Assembly: GCA_013397935.1 (NCBI GenBank)
Contig: VZRN01000563.1
Span: 558,221-622,220, forward strand
Direction of reading: 5' to 3'
Length of the DNA: 64,000 nt
Origin: Dasyornis broadbenti
Lineage: Eukaryota; Chordata; Aves; Passeriformes; Dasyornithidae
Shown here: positions 61,887 through 64,000 of the stretch, piece after piece
Layout of the letters: the number at the start of each line of letters is the position of its first letter
Numbering within the stretch: position 1 is the first letter of the stretch
The notes under the pieces: generated by a model
Seen by the model: only the letters and a program-made list of their open reading frames with translations
What the model was told of the DNA's origin: nothing
The model's database searches: none
Position numbers and translations under genes: made by a program

Positions 61887-64000
61887 GTAAGTAAATCTGT
61901 CAAGTCATAATACTTTTTGTAAGATGCTTTCTTACTCTCCTTGAAATATTTTTTTTTGTTTTAAAAAATACTTTTTAAAGTTTTTTTTTATAGGTGGAAT
62001 AGATAGCCATGAAAATTCTTTAATTATTTATCCACTATGCAATTTTTTCAGGGTTTTGTTGGGGAATAATGGTGGTATGAATAACTTTAAGAGAAAGACT
62101 GTAGCTCTGCTACATCATTATATGGCAAAGCCAGATTGCTAAGAATAAGCTCCTAAAAAGCAATAAAATCTGTAATATGTACTGGTATCTTTTGGTAACT
62201 GATCTGAGGAATATTACAGTATTCTTGGAGCAGAAAGAATAGTTTCAGCTGGTATCAACTGATATGGCAAAAGGAGTCTCATAAAAACAAAAGTTTGAAA
62301 TGGAATCCTCAAGAACTTTCTTTCTTGTTATTGCTATTCTTAAGCAGATATTCGGTTGATGGACAGTTGATTAAAAAATATGTTCTATAAATAATTTTTG
62401 GCTGCATAATTTTAAACACTTACTTTAGACTTTTTTTTCCCCCCCTTTAATAGACATTTGACATAACACTATTACAATAGAAAAACATGAAATTTAAAAG
62501 AGGATAAAAATGCACATTCTGTATTTTGGTAGTCAAGACGAAGCTTGAGACTATTTTTCCTATCTCTTTTCATGAAAATCAATGAAATTAGTGAATGTTT
62601 CGTATATGTTTTGCAAATTTTAATTATTATTTAGGGAGACAAGTTTGTAAACATTTGTCCCATTGCTGCTTTTAAATATTCTATCAGAGCCTTCTCTTTT
62701 TGTTGGTTAGAAGCTTCTTTCTAATTTAGAATGAATTCAAGGCAGTTTATGGCCATTCTTTTTGGCCCTTTGGTTTAACAAGCTTTTCCGTTTCTAGTGT
62801 TATCTCCTCCTTGCTTCCACAATTCTATTTGCACTCCTTCTCTGGCACTGTAGCACTGCGTTCCTGAAGTTAAAATCTTTTGCTCCCTATCTAGGAAGGG
62901 AGAACACCCTTTCTTCTCATTGTACAATTTTGCTGTTAGTTGCAAAAGTTCAGGTCTGGGGCAGTTTGTGCTGAGTGTGGATGATCAATAATACATTTAT
63001 ACTATCATTTTGTAGAGGTCTTGTTTAACTATGAACACTCCTCTCTTACTTAGAAATGCCCTGCTAGATAGAAAAATGTCAGTGCTGCATTCAGAAGTAG
63101 TTTATGATTGCACCATACTGTGTTCAGTATGCAAGATCTGCTCCTCTTCCCATAATTTCTTTTGAGGTTTTTAGCACAAATTCAATAATCTTTTATAAAT
63201 TGTGTAATATTCTTTGTACTACTGAATGGTATCAAGTCTATTTTGTTCCCTTCCTTGAAAACTTCAGATTCTTCCAGCATGACATTCTAATCCTCTTTTG
63301 TGTTGATGCACCTGACTTTGTGCCTTCAACACATTTTATTAACAAGCTACTTCTTTTTCCCTTGTCAATAAAATCAATTATGTTCTCTACATCTGATTTG
63401 CAGTTAACTGGTTTATACAACACAGATCTATGGTTTTATCCCATTTTATCTCATTTTCTGTTTATCCCCCTGCCTAATTCATTAGACATCTAAAAAATAC
63501 TCATTTAGAATATTATCTAAAGCCACAGCATTATCGCGGCATTTCAGGGCAGGCTGCAATAGATAATATCTTATCTGCAGTCACCAGTACTCCTAAATGG
63601 ATATTCCTTTGACTACACTGCTATCAATTTAACAATATTGAAAGTTCAGTGTAGCAGCAAAAATAGTTTGTAATCATGGCAAACACAATATTCTTTAAAC
63701 TGATTACATTGCACAGAAATATCTACCATCAGCTCAAGAAAGAAAAAGGATCCAGATATTGACTGTCATTAGATGTTTATACAACTGCATCAAGCCGGGT
63801 CCCTCTGTCTTGAGGGATTAGACAATAAAGAACAAGCTCTAAAATGGTCTGTTTATCAGATATAATACAGATATAAATACACAGAACATACATCATGCAA
63901 CATTTTTTCTAGCTGGCGTATAAATATAGCTATACAGATATTCATGTACTTTTTCAAGTGGACTGAATAGAGCTTTGCATTTTCTCTTTTGCAATTGTCT
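61887..64000. other. AT-rich DNA without recognised genes
   Basis: A 129-codon frame at 63104-63493 (+) is rich in F, L, I and S and has no known domain. I regard it as chance in T-rich DNA. No repeat family is recognised up to the end of the window. Confidence 0.5.

Noticed and set aside
63104..63493. 129-codon frame near the right edge
   Set aside because: It is rich in F, L, I and S from T-rich DNA, with no recognisable domain. Chance is the simplest reading.

Overview
This window looks like AT-rich vertebrate DNA from a bird, most likely a songbird or a close relative, lying in an intergenic region or inside a very long intron. The evidence is the repeat content. There are many 3' fragments of the CR1 LINE, several ending in the CR1 terminal motif ATTCTATGATTCT. 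There are also several long terminal repeats (LTRs) of two kinds that are common in bird genomes. I recognise no intact protein-coding gene, and no bacterial-type operon, rRNA, tRNA or CRISPR array. Almost all open reading frames are short and explained by chance, low-complexity DNA or repeats.

Layout: 1-37 ends an LTR. CR1 pieces lie at 218-384 (+), 4022-4125 (-), 14330-15080 (+), 24766-24850 (-), 29965-30225 (+), 43832-44338 (+), 49498-49560 (-) and 53056-53555 (-). LTRs of one family (probably ERVL class) lie at 24068-24578 (+) and 48869-49449 (-). The same kind of LTR flanks a decayed 2-kb endogenous retrovirus at 40400-42420, which keeps a primer-binding-site-like sequence and a protease remnant with a lost active-site motif. 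A second LTR family (probably ERVK class) is present as a truncated copy at 19657-20100 (-) and a near-complete 1.07-kb copy at 34647-35711 (-). Microsatellites and three assembly gaps (2438-2458, 9671-9674, 16033-16062) fill in the rest.

The most interesting non-repeat signals are at the right end. Two short segments, 58560-58630 and 61709-61886, are bounded by near-consensus splice acceptors and donors on the + strand, and a GC-rich 145-codon reading frame lies at 57067-57504. They may belong to an unrecognised transcript, perhaps a long non-coding RNA, but their reading frames do not join into one long protein. The other unusual signal is a set of perfect short inverted repeats, above all two very tight hairpins at 1099-1128 and 1438-1476, which look like products of template switching rather than chance.

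No previously undescribed multi-gene system could be supported from the sequence. Repeat class names are from recognition by eye and have not been checked against a repeat library.
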